A DNA stretch of 64,000 nt from Haloechinothrix halophila YIM 93223 (GTDB lineage Bacteria > Actinomycetota > Actinomycetes > Mycobacteriales > Pseudonocardiaceae), in NCBI RefSeq assembly GCF_000504245.1, contig NZ_KI632509.1, positions 4,615,502-4,679,501 on the forward strand. The letters run 5' to 3'. Positions 1 to 8,523 of this stretch are shown here, piece after piece (position 1 is the stretch's first letter; every line of letters begins with the position of its first letter). The notes beneath the pieces are model-generated. The model was not told where the DNA came from and ran no database searches. It saw only the letters and a program-made list of their open reading frames with translations. The translations under genes were made by a program, and so were the position numbers.

Positions 1-684
1 CCGGTCTTCGCGCGGTGCCCTGCCGGTGACCTCCGGCAGGTGCTCGGGCCGGACGGTGTCGATGCTGCCGGTGCGCACACCCTCGTGCATCAGCGTCACG
101 AGGTCGTGCCAGATCGCGTGCCACTGTGCCTCGGTGAGCGACTTGCCCGGTGTCATCGGCGGGATGCCGTGCCGGAACAGCACCTCGGCGCGGTAGACGT
201 TGCCGACGCCAGCCAGGACCGTCTGATCCATCAGTAGCGCTGCGATGGACGTCTTGGACGCCGTGATGCGCCGCCATGCCTGATCCGGGTCGGCGTCAGC
301 GCGCAGCGGGTCAGGACCGAGCCGCGCGGTGATCGCCTCGACCTCGGCTTCGGTGAGCAGTTCGCAACGAGTCGGGCCGCGCAGGTCGGTGGCATGGGTG
401 GGGCCGATGATGCGCAGCCGCACCTGCCCGACCGGCGCGGCTGGCGGCGTCGGCTGCTCGGTGAACGCGCCGTAGAGACCCAGATGGACGTGCACGACGC
501 CATGCTCGCCATGGTGGTGGAACAGGTGCTTGCCGTGCGCGTCGGCGTGAGTCAGCACGGTGCCGTCGAGCAGCGCCGCCGACGCGGCGAACCGGCCCTG
601 CGGACTGGACACGGCCACCTTGTGCCCGCCGTAGCGCTCGGTGTGCAGCCGGGCGAGCCGGTGCAGCGTGTGTCCCTCCGGCAT
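1..684 (-). CDS. nei: Fpg/Nei-family DNA glycosylase (endonuclease VIII-like), 3' end missing
   Basis: Base-excision-repair glycosylase/AP lyase that removes oxidised bases. The protein starts with MPEGHTLHR: after removal of Met, Pro2 is the Schiff-base nucleophile and Glu3 the catalytic acid of this family. A helix-two-turn-helix segment follows (MDQTVLAGVGNVYR, around residue 150). The reading frame runs off the left edge of the window at about 228 residues, so the C-terminal zinc finger cannot be seen. The start is fixed by the family N-terminus, which cannot be extended upstream because Pro2 must be second. It lies 7 nt after rpiB and is probably co-transcribed with it; the same nei-rpiB order occurs in M. 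tuberculosis (Rv2464c-Rv2465c, from memory). The PEGHTLHR start resembles mycobacterial Nei1 more than MutM (PELPE). Confidence 0.93.
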   Translation of the reverse strand, partial: MPEGHTLHRLARLHTERYGGHKVAVSSPQGRFAASAALLDGTVLTHADAHGKHLFHHHGEHGVVHVHLGLYGAFTEQPTPPAAPVGQVRLRIIGPTHATDLRGPTRCELLTEAEVEAITARLGPDPLRADADPDQAWRRITASKTSIAALLMDQTVLAGVGNVYRAEVLFRHGIPPMTPGKSLTEAQWHAIWHDLVTLMHEGVRTGSIDTVRPEHLPEVTGRAPREDR

Positions 685-691
685 CGGCAGG

Positions 692-1165
692 TCAGTCAGT
701 CGGCAGCGGCGGCGGGGTTCCGGTGCGCTCGTAGTCGGTGAGCTGGGCGACGCGGCGGGTGTGGCGCTCGTCCGAATCGACCGGCGTGGCGAGGAAAGCG
801 TCGACGATCTCGGTCGCCTCCTCGGTACTGTGCATCCGCGCGCCAACGCCGATGAGCTGCGCGTGGTTGTGCTGCCGTGTCAGTCGCGCCGTCTCGACAC
901 TCCAGGCGAGGCCGGCGCGGGCGCCGGCGACTTTGTTTGCCGCGATCTGCTCGCCGTTGCCCGACCCGCCGATGACGATCCCGAGGCTGCCCTCGTCCGC
1001 GACGACGCGGCGCGCGGCCTCGATGCAGAACGGCGGGTAGTCGTCAGCGGCGTCGTAGACGTGCGGGCCTACGTCGGTGACGTCGTGGCCCTGCTCGGTC
1101 AGATGCTTGACGAGGTGGTTCTTCAGCTCGAAACCAGCGTGGTCGGCTCCCAGGTAAACGCGCAC
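692..1165 (-). CDS. rpiB: ribose-5-phosphate isomerase B
   Basis: Interconverts ribose 5-phosphate and ribulose 5-phosphate in the pentose phosphate pathway. The protein has 157 residues, the usual RpiB length. It opens with MRVYLGADHAGFELK, the family N-terminus, and has the phosphate/active-site loop GGSGNGEQIAANKV around residues 66-79. This loop lacks the catalytic Cys of E. coli-type RpiB; Glu72 is positioned like the general base of the M. tuberculosis enzyme. It is therefore the housekeeping isomerase, unlike the Cys-type paralogue at 57168-57641. It is followed after 7 nt by nei. A 90-bp gap separates it from a divergent MBL-fold gene and probably carries both promoters. Confidence 0.95.
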   Translation of the reverse strand: MRVYLGADHAGFELKNHLVKHLTEQGHDVTDVGPHVYDAADDYPPFCIEAARRVVADEGSLGIVIGGSGNGEQIAANKVAGARAGLAWSVETARLTRQHNHAQLIGVGARMHSTEEATEIVDAFLATPVDSDERHTRRVAQLTDYERTGTPPPLPTD

Positions 1166-1255
1166 GGCAGAAAGTCTGCCATCCGGCTCGAGCGCTCGCG
1201 CGACGGCACTGGCGTCGTGTGCGGTGGCTTACGCGCCGCCGCTACGCTCCACGCC

Positions 1256-1957
1256 GTGGCGGACGGACGATGGATCGAACTCGGCGAAGACGTCTACGCG
1301 AGGCGCTACGCCGAACTCGACCAGACGCTTGGCCTGATCGTCGGCACCGAACGATGTCTCGTGGTCGACACCGGGCGTGACGAGGTACACGGCGCGGCGT
1401 TCGCCGCCGCGATCCGCGAGATCACGCCACTGCCGTGGGACGTCGTCATCACCCACGCGCACTGGGACCACTTCTTCGGCACCGCCACGTTCTCGCCGTG
1501 CCAGGTGTGGGCGCACTCGCGCTGCCGCGAGGCGATCCGCACCGACGCCGAAGCGCAGCGCGCCGAGTGGACGCGGTACTACCGAGAGCAGGGCAAGCCC
1601 GATCTCGCGGCCGACCTCGATGTCGCGCGGGTAGTACTCCCTACGGCGGACGTCCCTGACCGGATGGACGTCGACCTGGGCGGGCGCACCGTGGTGCTGT
1701 GTCACCCCGGCAGAGGCCACACCGCGGGCGACGTCGTGGCGCACGTACCGGACGCGGGTGTGGTGTTCGCCGGAGACCTGGTCGAGCAGGGTGCCCCGCC
1801 CTCAGTCGGTGACGACGCCTACCCCGCCGAGTGGCCACGCGCGCTGGACGCCGTCCTCGCGCTGCGCCCGGACGTCGTCGTGCCGGGGCACGGCGAGCCG
1901 GTCGACGCCGCGTTCGTCGCCCGGCAGCGCGACGAACTCATCGGCGGTGGACGCTGA
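1256..1957 (+). CDS. metallo-beta-lactamase-fold hydrolase
   Basis: A 233-residue stand-alone MBL-fold protein. It has the metal-binding motif HAHWDH (HxHxDH), then a GHTAGD segment, GDLVEQG and a final PGHGEP, in the order expected for zinc-dependent hydrolases of this superfamily. The substrate cannot be deduced; it has no signal peptide, so secretion and a classical beta-lactamase role are unlikely. The reading frame is open upstream as far as 641, but homology and spacing favour the GTG at 1256, directly before the ADGRW start of the fold. It is divergent from rpiB, and its 3' end overlaps the convergent methyltransferase by 20 bp. It interrupts the otherwise mycobacteria-like nei-rpiB-DsbA order. 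Confidence 0.85.
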   Translation: MADGRWIELGEDVYARRYAELDQTLGLIVGTERCLVVDTGRDEVHGAAFAAAIREITPLPWDVVITHAHWDHFFGTATFSPCQVWAHSRCREAIRTDAEAQRAEWTRYYREQGKPDLAADLDVARVVLPTADVPDRMDVDLGGRTVVLCHPGRGHTAGDVVAHVPDAGVVFAGDLVEQGAPPSVGDDAYPAEWPRALDAVLALRPDVVVPGHGEPVDAAFVARQRDELIGGGR

Positions 1958-2546
1958 CGGCGTAACCGCCGCCGTCGTACGGATCGCCGTCCCAGGTGGC
2001 GAAGCGCTGTCGCAGGCTGAGTCCGGCGTCGGCGCACCAGGCGTCGTAATCGGCCAGGGTCACCGTGGCCTCGTCGAGTGGCAGGTGCGCGGCATCGAGA
2101 CCGAACCCGGCCACCAGCAGCCCTCCTGGACGAAGAGCCCCGGCCAGCGAGGTAACCACGGTCGCTTCCGTACCCGCGGCGACCAACGGGATCACGTTCC
2201 CCGCACACACCACCAGGTCAACGGCCCCGGCGAGCCCCAGTCCAGCGAGGTCAAGGGCAGCAAGGTCGGCCTGGATCCACCGGATCTCAGGCGCCGCGCG
2301 GCGAGCCTCGGCCAGCATCTCCTCGTCGAGATCAACACCGACGCACTCGTACCCATTGCGGTGCAGCCACTGCGCGACACGACCGGTGCCGCACCCCGCA
2401 TCGAGCACCCACGCGCCAGCGGGAACCAGGGAGGCACAGAGCTGGGCCTCACCATGCACGTCGGTGCCCTTGGCTTCCAGCTCAGCGAACCGGGAGGCGT
2501 ACTCGGCGCCCCGTGCGGCCCCAGTCATGTCCGTCCAGCGAGTCAT
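1938..2546 (-). CDS. class I SAM-dependent methyltransferase
   Basis: A 202-residue Rossmann-fold methyltransferase. Motif I is VLDAGCGTGRVAQWL (about residues 47-61), followed by the acidic ribose-binding strand end GVDLDEEML and a downstream LRPGGLLVAG segment. The target is unknown; small-molecule methyltransferases of this size are common in actinobacteria. The reading frame extends upstream to 2735 through the end of the next gene; the ATG at 2546 (MTRWTDMTG) is the sensible start, with 2528 as an alternative. It lies 28 nt downstream of the aldehyde dehydrogenase gene and is probably co-transcribed with it. Its 3' end overlaps the convergent MBL gene. Confidence 0.82.
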   Translation of the reverse strand: MTRWTDMTGAARGAEYASRFAELEAKGTDVHGEAQLCASLVPAGAWVLDAGCGTGRVAQWLHRNGYECVGVDLDEEMLAEARRAAPEIRWIQADLAALDLAGLGLAGAVDLVVCAGNVIPLVAAGTEATVVTSLAGALRPGGLLVAGFGLDAAHLPLDEATVTLADYDAWCADAGLSLRQRFATWDGDPYDGGGYAVSVHRR

Positions 2547-2574
2547 GGTCGACACCTTCGCATGCGCGACGGCC

Positions 2575-4020
2575 TCAGCGCTGGATGGACTTGACCTCGA
2601 GGAACTCCTCGATGCCATAGGCGCCGAACTCGCGGCCGTTACCGGACTGCTTGTAGCCGCCGAACGGGGCCAGCGGGTTGAACGCGCCGCCATTGATGTC
2701 GACCTGGCCGGTACGCAGCCTCTTGGCAACCTCAAGCGCGCGCTCGTCCGAGTCGGAGAACACCGCGCCAGCCAGGCCGTACAGCGAGTTGTTCGCGATC
2801 CGCACCGCGTCGTCGGTGTCGTCGTACGGCATCACCGACAGCACCGGCCCGAAGATCTCCTCCTGCGCGATCGGCATGTCCTCGGTAACCCCGGCGAACA
2901 CCGTCGGGCGCACGTAGAAACCCTCGTCCAGGTCGTCCGGCTTCTCAGGGCCGCCGTAGGCCAGCGTCGCGCCCGCCTCGGCACCCGCGCGGATAAAGCC
3001 GACCACCCGGTCGCGCTGCTGCTCGTTGACCATCGGGCCAAGCCGGGTCGCTGAGTCTGCCGGGTCCGCGGGCACGTACTTGGCCGCTGCCGCGATCGCC
3101 AGCTCGACCGCCTCGTCATGCCGGGACGCGGGCACCAGCATTCGCGTCCAGGCGTTGCAGCTCTGGCCGCCGTTGATGAAGGCGTTGGCGACACCGAGCT
3201 TGACCGCCTTGGTCAGCCCGGCCTCGTCGAGGTCGTCCAGGATGACGTTGGCAGACTTGCCGCCCAGTTCGAGCGCGACCCGCTTGATCGTCTCCGACGC
3301 CGCCGCCGAGACCGCCCGGCCAGCCCGAGTAGAGCCGGTGAACGACACCATGTCGACGTCAGGGTGCTCGGCGATCGCCGCCCCGACGACCGGCCCGGTG
3401 CCGTGCACGATGTTGACCACGCCATCGGGCACCCCCGCCTCGGCGATGATCTCCGCGAGGATGCCGGTGTTCAGCGGTGCGACCTCGCTCGGCTTGAGCA
3501 CGACGGTGCAGCCGGTCGCCAGTGCGGGCGCCAGCTTGGCCATGATCTGGTGCAGCGGGTAGTTCCACGGGGTGATCGCGCCGACCACACCGATCGGCTC
3601 CCGCACGATCAGCGAATTGCCGATCTCTTCGGTGAAGCGGAACTCGCCGGACGCGATCAGGTCAGCGACCCCGGCCGACGTCGCTGCTGGCAGCGTTGCC
3701 TGCACCTTGGTCGCGAACGTGATCGGGACGCCGACCTCCGCGCTGATCTGCCGCGCGATCTCGTCGCGGCGGGCGGTGATGCCCTCGGAGATCCTGCGCA
3801 CCACGGCGGCGCGTTCCTCAGCTGACGTGTCCGCCCACGCGGGGAACGCCGCACGCGCCGCAGCGACCGCAGCGTCGACGTCAGCCTGGGTTCCCACCGG
3901 AACCGTCCCGATGACCTGTTCGTTCGCCGGGTTCAGGACCTCGATGACGTCGTTCTCGTCGCCGTAACTGGTCTTGCCGTTGATCAGATGTCCGGTACGA
4001 GTGGTCGCGGGCGCGGCCAT
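2575..4020 (-). CDS. NAD(P)-dependent aldehyde dehydrogenase
   Basis: Oxidises an aldehyde to the carboxylate with NAD(P)+. The protein has 481 residues, normal for the family. Key residues are visible: the oxyanion Asn153 in PWNYP, catalytic Glu251 in ELGGKSAN, the nucleophile Cys288 in NGGQSCNAW, and the GSTRAG cofactor-binding segment around 229-234. The Gly-Gln-Ser-Cys context is that of non-acylating enzymes. The substrate cannot be named. It precedes the methyltransferase gene on the same strand and follows the DsbA-like gene after a 224-bp gap that holds 21-bp tandem repeats. This gene is not part of the mycobacterial gene order for the locus, so it looks like an insertion. Confidence 0.93.
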   Translation of the reverse strand: MAAPATTRTGHLINGKTSYGDENDVIEVLNPANEQVIGTVPVGTQADVDAAVAAARAAFPAWADTSAEERAAVVRRISEGITARRDEIARQISAEVGVPITFATKVQATLPAATSAGVADLIASGEFRFTEEIGNSLIVREPIGVVGAITPWNYPLHQIMAKLAPALATGCTVVLKPSEVAPLNTGILAEIIAEAGVPDGVVNIVHGTGPVVGAAIAEHPDVDMVSFTGSTRAGRAVSAAASETIKRVALELGGKSANVILDDLDEAGLTKAVKLGVANAFINGGQSCNAWTRMLVPASRHDEAVELAIAAAAKYVPADPADSATRLGPMVNEQQRDRVVGFIRAGAEAGATLAYGGPEKPDDLDEGFYVRPTVFAGVTEDMPIAQEEIFGPVLSVMPYDDTDDAVRIANNSLYGLAGAVFSDSDERALEVAKRLRTGQVDINGGAFNPLAPFGGYKQSGNGREFGAYGIEEFLEVKSIQR

Positions 4021-4152
4021 GGGGCCTCCTTGTCCTCGATGCGGGTCATCTCAACAATGGCACACGAATCGCACGCCTGAGCCGCTCGCCCTGCGGCTTG
4101 GGCGAGCCGCACAGCGCGGGTTCCGCGCCGTGCCCAACGCCGTGACCACCGG

Positions 4153-4236
4153 ACGGTGCGACTCGCGGCCAACACGGTGAAACTCGCGCGAATTTCGGTG
4201 CGACTCGCGACCGATAAGGCGCGACTCGCGGCTGGC
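4153..4236. repeat. four tandem 21-bp repeats
   Basis: Four units of exactly 21 bp (4153-4173, 4174-4194, 4195-4215, 4216-4236), each with the core actcgcg at the same register (4161, 4182, 4203, 4224) and mostly preceded by ggtgcg. The array sits between two minus-strand genes, just past the stop codon of the DsbA-like gene, so it is transcribed but untranslated or intergenic. No protein frame with typical codon use runs through it. Confidence 0.85.
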
Positions 4237-4244
4237 CGAGGTGG

Positions 4245-4850
4245 TCAGTCGAAGTTCAGCTCGCCGGTGCGGGTCCGCTTGAGCTCGAAGAAGTCCTGGT
4301 AGCCCGCGAGCAGCCTGGCGCCGTCGAACACCTTCACCGCGTCCTCGCCACGCGGCACCGAGCCGAGCACCGGCCCGAAGAACGCCACGCCATCGACGTG
4401 GATGGTCGGGGTGCCGACGTCCTGGCCGACCGGGTCCATGCCGCGGTGGTGGCTCTCCGACAACGCGTCGTCGTACTCGCTCGACGTCGCCGCGTCGGCC
4501 AGCTCAGGCGCACCGGCCTCAGCCAGCGCCTCCTGGATGACCAGCGCCTGATCGTCGATGCCCTTATTGTGCTTGCGCATGCCGAACGCCAGGTAGAAGT
4601 CCCGCAGTCCCTGCTGTCCGAGCTGTTGCTCGACGGCGATGGCGACCCGCACTGGCCCCATGGCGCGGTCCAGCATTTCGCGGTAATGGTCGGATAGGTT
4701 CTCGCGCTCCTTGTTGAGCAGCGTCAGGCTCATCACACCGAACCTGAGGTCGATGTCGCGCAACTGCTCAACCTCAAGCAGCCACCGGGACGTGATCCAG
4801 GCGAACGGGCACAACGGATCGACGTAGATCTCCACCTTCGTCGGCGCCAC
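4245..4850 (-). CDS. DsbA-family oxidoreductase, mycothiol-dependent nitroreductase-like
   Basis: A thioredoxin-fold protein of 201 residues related to M. tuberculosis Rv2466c, a mycothiol-dependent reductase (family knowledge, from memory). Supporting segments are [14 protein letters not shown] near the N-terminus, [18 protein letters not shown] with the cis-Pro loop, and a conserved FFELKRTRT near the end. The active site reads Cys-Pro-Phe-Ala, where Rv2466c has Cys-Pro-Trp-Cys, so the second (resolving) Cys is absent. The GTG at 4850 is chosen because AAGGAGAG lies just upstream and the fold starts there; the frame is open to 4952. It is divergent from pepN, as in mycobacteria. Confidence 0.9.
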   Translation of the reverse strand: MAPTKVEIYVDPLCPFAWITSRWLLEVEQLRDIDLRFGVMSLTLLNKERENLSDHYREMLDRAMGPVRVAIAVEQQLGQQGLRDFYLAFGMRKHNKGIDDQALVIQEALAEAGAPELADAATSSEYDDALSESHHRGMDPVGQDVGTPTIHVDGVAFFGPVLGSVPRGEDAVKVFDGARLLAGYQDFFELKRTRTGELNFD

Positions 4851-5011
4851 GGCATTCTCTCCTTCTGTCGGTGTCAACCGAGTTATGTTCACTATTCGTG
4901 CCCAACCAAGACAATGGCGAACTTGTTCCCCGCGTTGGCGCGAGGACGCCACACTTCATGATTTGATGCGTGCAGTGATTCGACCCGGAACCCAACTCAG
5001 CTGAGGTAGTA

Positions 5012-7582
5012 GTGGCCGCCCCTAATCTGACGCAGGAGCAAGCGATCCGCCGTGCGGAGCTGCTCGACGTGACTTCCTACGACATCGAACTCGATCTCAC
5101 CGATGGGGCGGGCGCCCCAGGCGAGACGTCGTTCGACTCGAAGACCACCGTCACGTTCACCGCGGCCGAGCCTGGCACGTCGACGTTCGTCGACATCGTC
5201 GGCTCCGGGGTCCATTCGGCCACCCTCAACGGCGCGGCGCTCGACGTCTCGGACTACGTCGAGGACAACGGCATCGGGCTGCCGAACCTCGCGAAGAACA
5301 ACGAGCTCACGGTGCACGCCGAGTGCCGGTACATGAACACCGGCGAGGGCCTGCACCGATTCGTCGACCCAGTCGACGGCGAGGTGTACCTCTACAGCCA
5401 GTTCGAGACCGCGGACGCGAAGCGCATGTTCGCCTGTTTCGACCAGCCTGACCTCAAGTCGGTGTACCGGCTGACGGTGACCGCGCCGCAGGGCTGGAAG
5501 GTGATCTCCAACGCGCCGGTCGAGTCGACGTCGACGACGCCCGAAGGCGCGGTGCGCACGGTGTTCGCAGAGTCGGAGCGCATCTCGACGTACCTGGTGG
5601 CACTGATCGCCGGGCCGTACGCGGAGTGGCGCGACGAGTTCTCCGACCAGCGCACCACGATCCCGCTTGGCATCTACTGCCGCGCGTCGCTGGCCGAGCA
5701 CATGGACGCCGACCGACTGTTCACCGAGACCAAGCAGGGTTTCGGCTTCTACCACGAGAACTTCGGTGTCACCTACCCGTTCGGCAAGTACGACCAGCTG
5801 TTCGTGCCGGAATTCAACGCGGGCGCGATGGAAAACGCGGGCGCGGTGACGTTCCGCGAGGACTACGTCTTCCGCAGCCGCGTCACCCGGTATGCCTACG
5901 AGCGGCGCGCCGAGACGGTGCTCCATGAGATGGCGCACATGTGGTTCGGCGACCTGGTCACCATGCGCTGGTGGGACGACCTGTGGCTGAACGAGTCGTT
6001 CGCGACCTTCGCCAGCGTGCTCAGCCAGGCGGGCGCGACCGAGTACAAGCACGCCTGGACCAGCTTCGCCAACATCGAGAAGTCCTGGGCCTACCGGCAG
6101 GACCAGCTCCCGTCGACGCACCCGGTCGCCGCCGACATTCCCGACCTGCAGGCGGTCGAGGTCAACTTCGACGGCATCACCTACGCCAAGGGCGCGAGTG
6201 TGCTCAAGCAGCTCGTCGCCTACGTCGGGCAGGAGAACTTCCTGTCCGGGCTGAAGGTGTACTTCGACCGGCACGCATGGGGCAATGCCACGCTGGCCGA
6301 CCTACTCGCCGCGCTGGAGGAGGCCTCAGGGCGGGACCTGTCGTGGTGGAGCGCGCAGTGGCTGGAAACGACGGGATTGAACTCGCTACGGCCGTCGTTC
6401 CGCGTCGACGACGAGGGCCGGTTCACCGAGTTCGCGATTCTGCAGGGCGGCGCCACACCAGGCGAGGGCGAGTGCCGCACCCACCGGGTCGCGGTCGGCG
6501 TTTACGACGAGACGCCGGAGTCCGGCGGCAAGCTCGTGCGCATCCACCGCGAGGAGCTCGACGTCAGCGGCGAGCGCACCGAGGTGCCGGAGTTGGTCGG
6601 CGTGCCACGAGGCAAACTGGTGCTGGTCAACGACGACGACCTGACCTACTGCGCCATGCGGCTCGACCCGGCGTCGCTGGCCACGCTGGTGGACAGGATC
6701 GCCGACATCGACGAGCCGCTCCCGCGCACGCTGTGCTGGTCGGCGGCGTGGGAGATGACCCGCGAAGCCGAGCTGAAGGCGCGCGACTTCATCACGCTGG
6801 TCAACCGGGGCATCCACGCCGAGGCCGAGGTCGGCGTCGTGCAGCGGGTGCTGCTGCAGACACAGGCGGCACTGAACTCGTACGCGACGCCGTCTTGGGC
6901 GAACGAGACCGGCTGGCCGTCGTTCACCGCGCGGCTGGTGGAGCTGGCGCGGTCGGCCGAAGCGGGCTCAGATCACCAACTCGCGTTCGTCAACGCGCTG
7001 ACCAATTCAGTGCTCGGTGACGACGCGCTCAAGCTGGTCGGCGGGCTGCTGGACGGCTCGGAGCAGCTGCCCGGCCTGACGGTGGACACCGACCTGCGGT
7101 GGCGCCTGCTGTTCGCGCTGGTGGCGCACGGCAGGGCGGCCGATGCCGAGATCGACGCCGAGCTTGCCCGGGACAACACCTCGACCGGCCAACGGTACGC
7201 CGAGCGGGCACGTGCGCTGCGGCCGACGCCGGAGGCGAAGGAGCTGGCGTGGCAGCGGGCGGTGCACGACGACGTGCTACCCAACGCGATCAACGACGAG
7301 GTCATCACCGGATTCAGCCACCCGGCGCAGAAGCACTTGCTTGAGCCGTACGTGGAACGCTACTTCGCCGAGATCGACGGCGTGTGGCAGCGGCGTTCAT
7401 CGGAGCGGGCGCAGCCGGTCGCGGTGGGGATGTATCCATCGTGGTCGGTGGACAAGGCCAGCATCGAAGCCGCGGACACCTGGCTCGACGGCGACCACCC
7501 CGCCGCGCTGCGGAGGCTGGTCAGCGAGGGTCGCGCCGGAATAGTCCGGGCGCTAGCCGCCCGCGAGTTCGACCAGGAATAA
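5012..7582 (+). CDS. pepN: aminopeptidase N (M1 family)
   Basis: Zinc metallopeptidase that removes N-terminal residues from peptides, probably cytoplasmic since no signal peptide is present. The 856-residue length matches actinobacterial PepN. The exopeptidase motif GAMENAG lies near residue 271. The zinc site HEMAH near residue 305, with the third ligand Glu in the following LNESFA segment, gives HExxH-x18-E. The C-terminal half is the ERAP1-like helical domain. The start is a GTG at 5012, preceded by a weak purine-rich stretch. It is divergent from the DsbA-like gene, with about 160 bp for both promoters, and ends at a strong hairpin shared with the convergent DUF5130 gene. Confidence 0.96.
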   Translation: MAAPNLTQEQAIRRAELLDVTSYDIELDLTDGAGAPGETSFDSKTTVTFTAAEPGTSTFVDIVGSGVHSATLNGAALDVSDYVEDNGIGLPNLAKNNELTVHAECRYMNTGEGLHRFVDPVDGEVYLYSQFETADAKRMFACFDQPDLKSVYRLTVTAPQGWKVISNAPVESTSTTPEGAVRTVFAESERISTYLVALIAGPYAEWRDEFSDQRTTIPLGIYCRASLAEHMDADRLFTETKQGFGFYHENFGVTYPFGKYDQLFVPEFNAGAMENAGAVTFREDYVFRSRVTRYAYERRAETVLHEMAHMWFGDLVTMRWWDDLWLNESFATFASVLSQAGATEYKHAWTSFANIEKSWAYRQDQLPSTHPVAADIPDLQAVEVNFDGITYAKGASVLKQLVAYVGQENFLSGLKVYFDRHAWGNATLADLLAALEEASGRDLSWWSAQWLETTGLNSLRPSFRVDDEGRFTEFAILQGGATPGEGECRTHRVAVGVYDETPESGGKLVRIHREELDVSGERTEVPELVGVPRGKLVLVNDDDLTYCAMRLDPASLATLVDRIADIDEPLPRTLCWSAAWEMTREAELKARDFITLVNRGIHAEAEVGVVQRVLLQTQAALNSYATPSWANETGWPSFTARLVELARSAEAGSDHQLAFVNALTNSVLGDDALKLVGGLLDGSEQLPGLTVDTDLRWRLLFALVAHGRAADAEIDAELARDNTSTGQRYAERARALRPTPEAKELAWQRAVHDDVLPNAINDEVITGFSHPAQKHLLEPYVERYFAEIDGVWQRRSSERAQPVAVGMYPSWSVDKASIEAADTWLDGDHPAALRRLVSEGRAGIVRALAAREFDQE

Positions 7583-7593
7583 CGATCACGACA

Positions 7594-7637
7594 AACGCCC
7601 CGCCGGGTGCACCTTCGGGTGCGTCCGGCGGGGCGTT
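7594..7637. terminator. bidirectional hairpin terminator between pepN and DUF5130
   Basis: A GC-rich inverted repeat (aacgccccgccgg with ccggcggggcgtt, including the inner gggtgcacc/gtgcgtcc part) with a TTCG-like loop lies 11 bp after the pepN stop, between two convergent genes. There is no long T run, as is usual in actinobacteria. Confidence 0.8.
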
Positions 7638-7679
7638 CTCGTTGGTCGGGGTGCCGCTGATCGGTCAGCGGCGTGGGGC

Positions 7680-8171
7680 TTACTCCCTGGGGGAACCGGC
7701 CTGCTCGTCCAGCATCCGCAGGCCGCTGACCAGCCCGCCGATGAGGTCGCCTTCCTTGAACGACGCGACCATGCTCATCACAGCCAGCTTGCCGCCGCGC
7801 TTCGACAGGCGCTGCTCGGCGATCTCGCCCGTCACCAGCTCGACGACACGCTCGCCCGGCGAGACAGCGATCAGCACCGACTCCCTGCCACGCGGGCCGA
7901 TGCGGCGGAACAGCTTCTCCGCCTCGGCACGGCTGTCCTTGCCGAGCGCACCGATGTAGACACTGAAGTCGAGTCCGGTGTCCCTGCTGGCCAGCGTCAG
8001 CGCCTCGTCGAGCCGCGCGAGCTGAGTCGCGGTGAACGGCCCCTTGGGCGTATTCGGGTCATACATCTTGGCCGCGGAGACCCTGCCGGACAGCGTCACG
8101 ACGGAGCCAGGCTCCAGCTCCTGATCGCCTTGCGACCGCGTCCTGTCAGCTGTCAACTCACCAGCGCCCAC
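7680..8171 (-). CDS. DUF5130 family protein (TPM-fold-like)
   Basis: A 163-residue protein of a family conserved in actinobacteria at this locus (Rv2468c in M. tuberculosis, from memory). The central part resembles the TPM-type alpha/beta fold: a helix region TQLARLDEALTLA, a strand FSVYIGAL, then ESVLIAVSPGERVVEL and a C-terminal helix with a Gly-rich stretch. Its function is not established. No signal peptide or membrane segment is visible. Its start overlaps the 3' end of the small membrane protein gene by 14 bp, suggesting translational coupling. It is convergent with pepN across a shared hairpin. Confidence 0.8.
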   Translation of the reverse strand: MGAGELTADRTRSQGDQELEPGSVVTLSGRVSAAKMYDPNTPKGPFTATQLARLDEALTLASRDTGLDFSVYIGALGKDSRAEAEKLFRRIGPRGRESVLIAVSPGERVVELVTGEIAEQRLSKRGGKLAVMSMVASFKEGDLIGGLVSGLRMLDEQAGSPRE

Positions 8172-8400
8172 TGGAACCTCCTACCGGGGTGGCTTCCTCG
8201 TCACCGGCGTCCGCATGCGTGCGGGTGGTGTCGAGCCCCTGCGGGTTGGCGCTCCACCAGACGGGTGGGTGGTCCCACTCCTGCCCCGGCCTGTATCGAG
8301 GCGTCGCAGCGAACTTCGACCGCATCGACAGCACGCCGAGCAGGCCGTAGATCACGGCGGGGATCACCACGAACACCAGGATGGTTTCGATCACGCTCAC
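8158..8400 (-). CDS. small single-pass membrane protein
   Basis: An 80-residue protein beginning VSVIETILVFVVIPAVIYG: one N-terminal transmembrane helix (about residues 4-22) followed by a basic segment (RSKF, RYRPGQEW) and a hydrophilic tail that is presumably cytoplasmic. The RYRPGQEWDHPPVWW motif is typical of a small family found next to DUF5130 in actinobacteria. Its function is unknown. The GTG at 8400 is chosen because the membrane helix starts there; the frame is open to 8514. It overlaps the downstream DUF5130 gene by 14 bp. Confidence 0.75.
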   Translation of the reverse strand: MSVIETILVFVVIPAVIYGLLGVLSMRSKFAATPRYRPGQEWDHPPVWWSANPQGLDTTRTHADAGDEEATPVGGSSGRW

Positions 8401-8523
8401 ATGCGTACGGTACCGAACGCACGTCGCACCGCCGCCCGCCGGTACGGCCGACGGCGAACAAGGGGACGTCATGGCACGTCCGCTGACGTATGGCACGACA
8501 GCAGAGTCGATCAACCACCCGCC

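Noticed and set aside
4997-6274. 425-codon minus-strand frame opposite pepN
   Set aside because: The pepN frame has clear M1 motifs; the antisense frame is compositionally a shadow.
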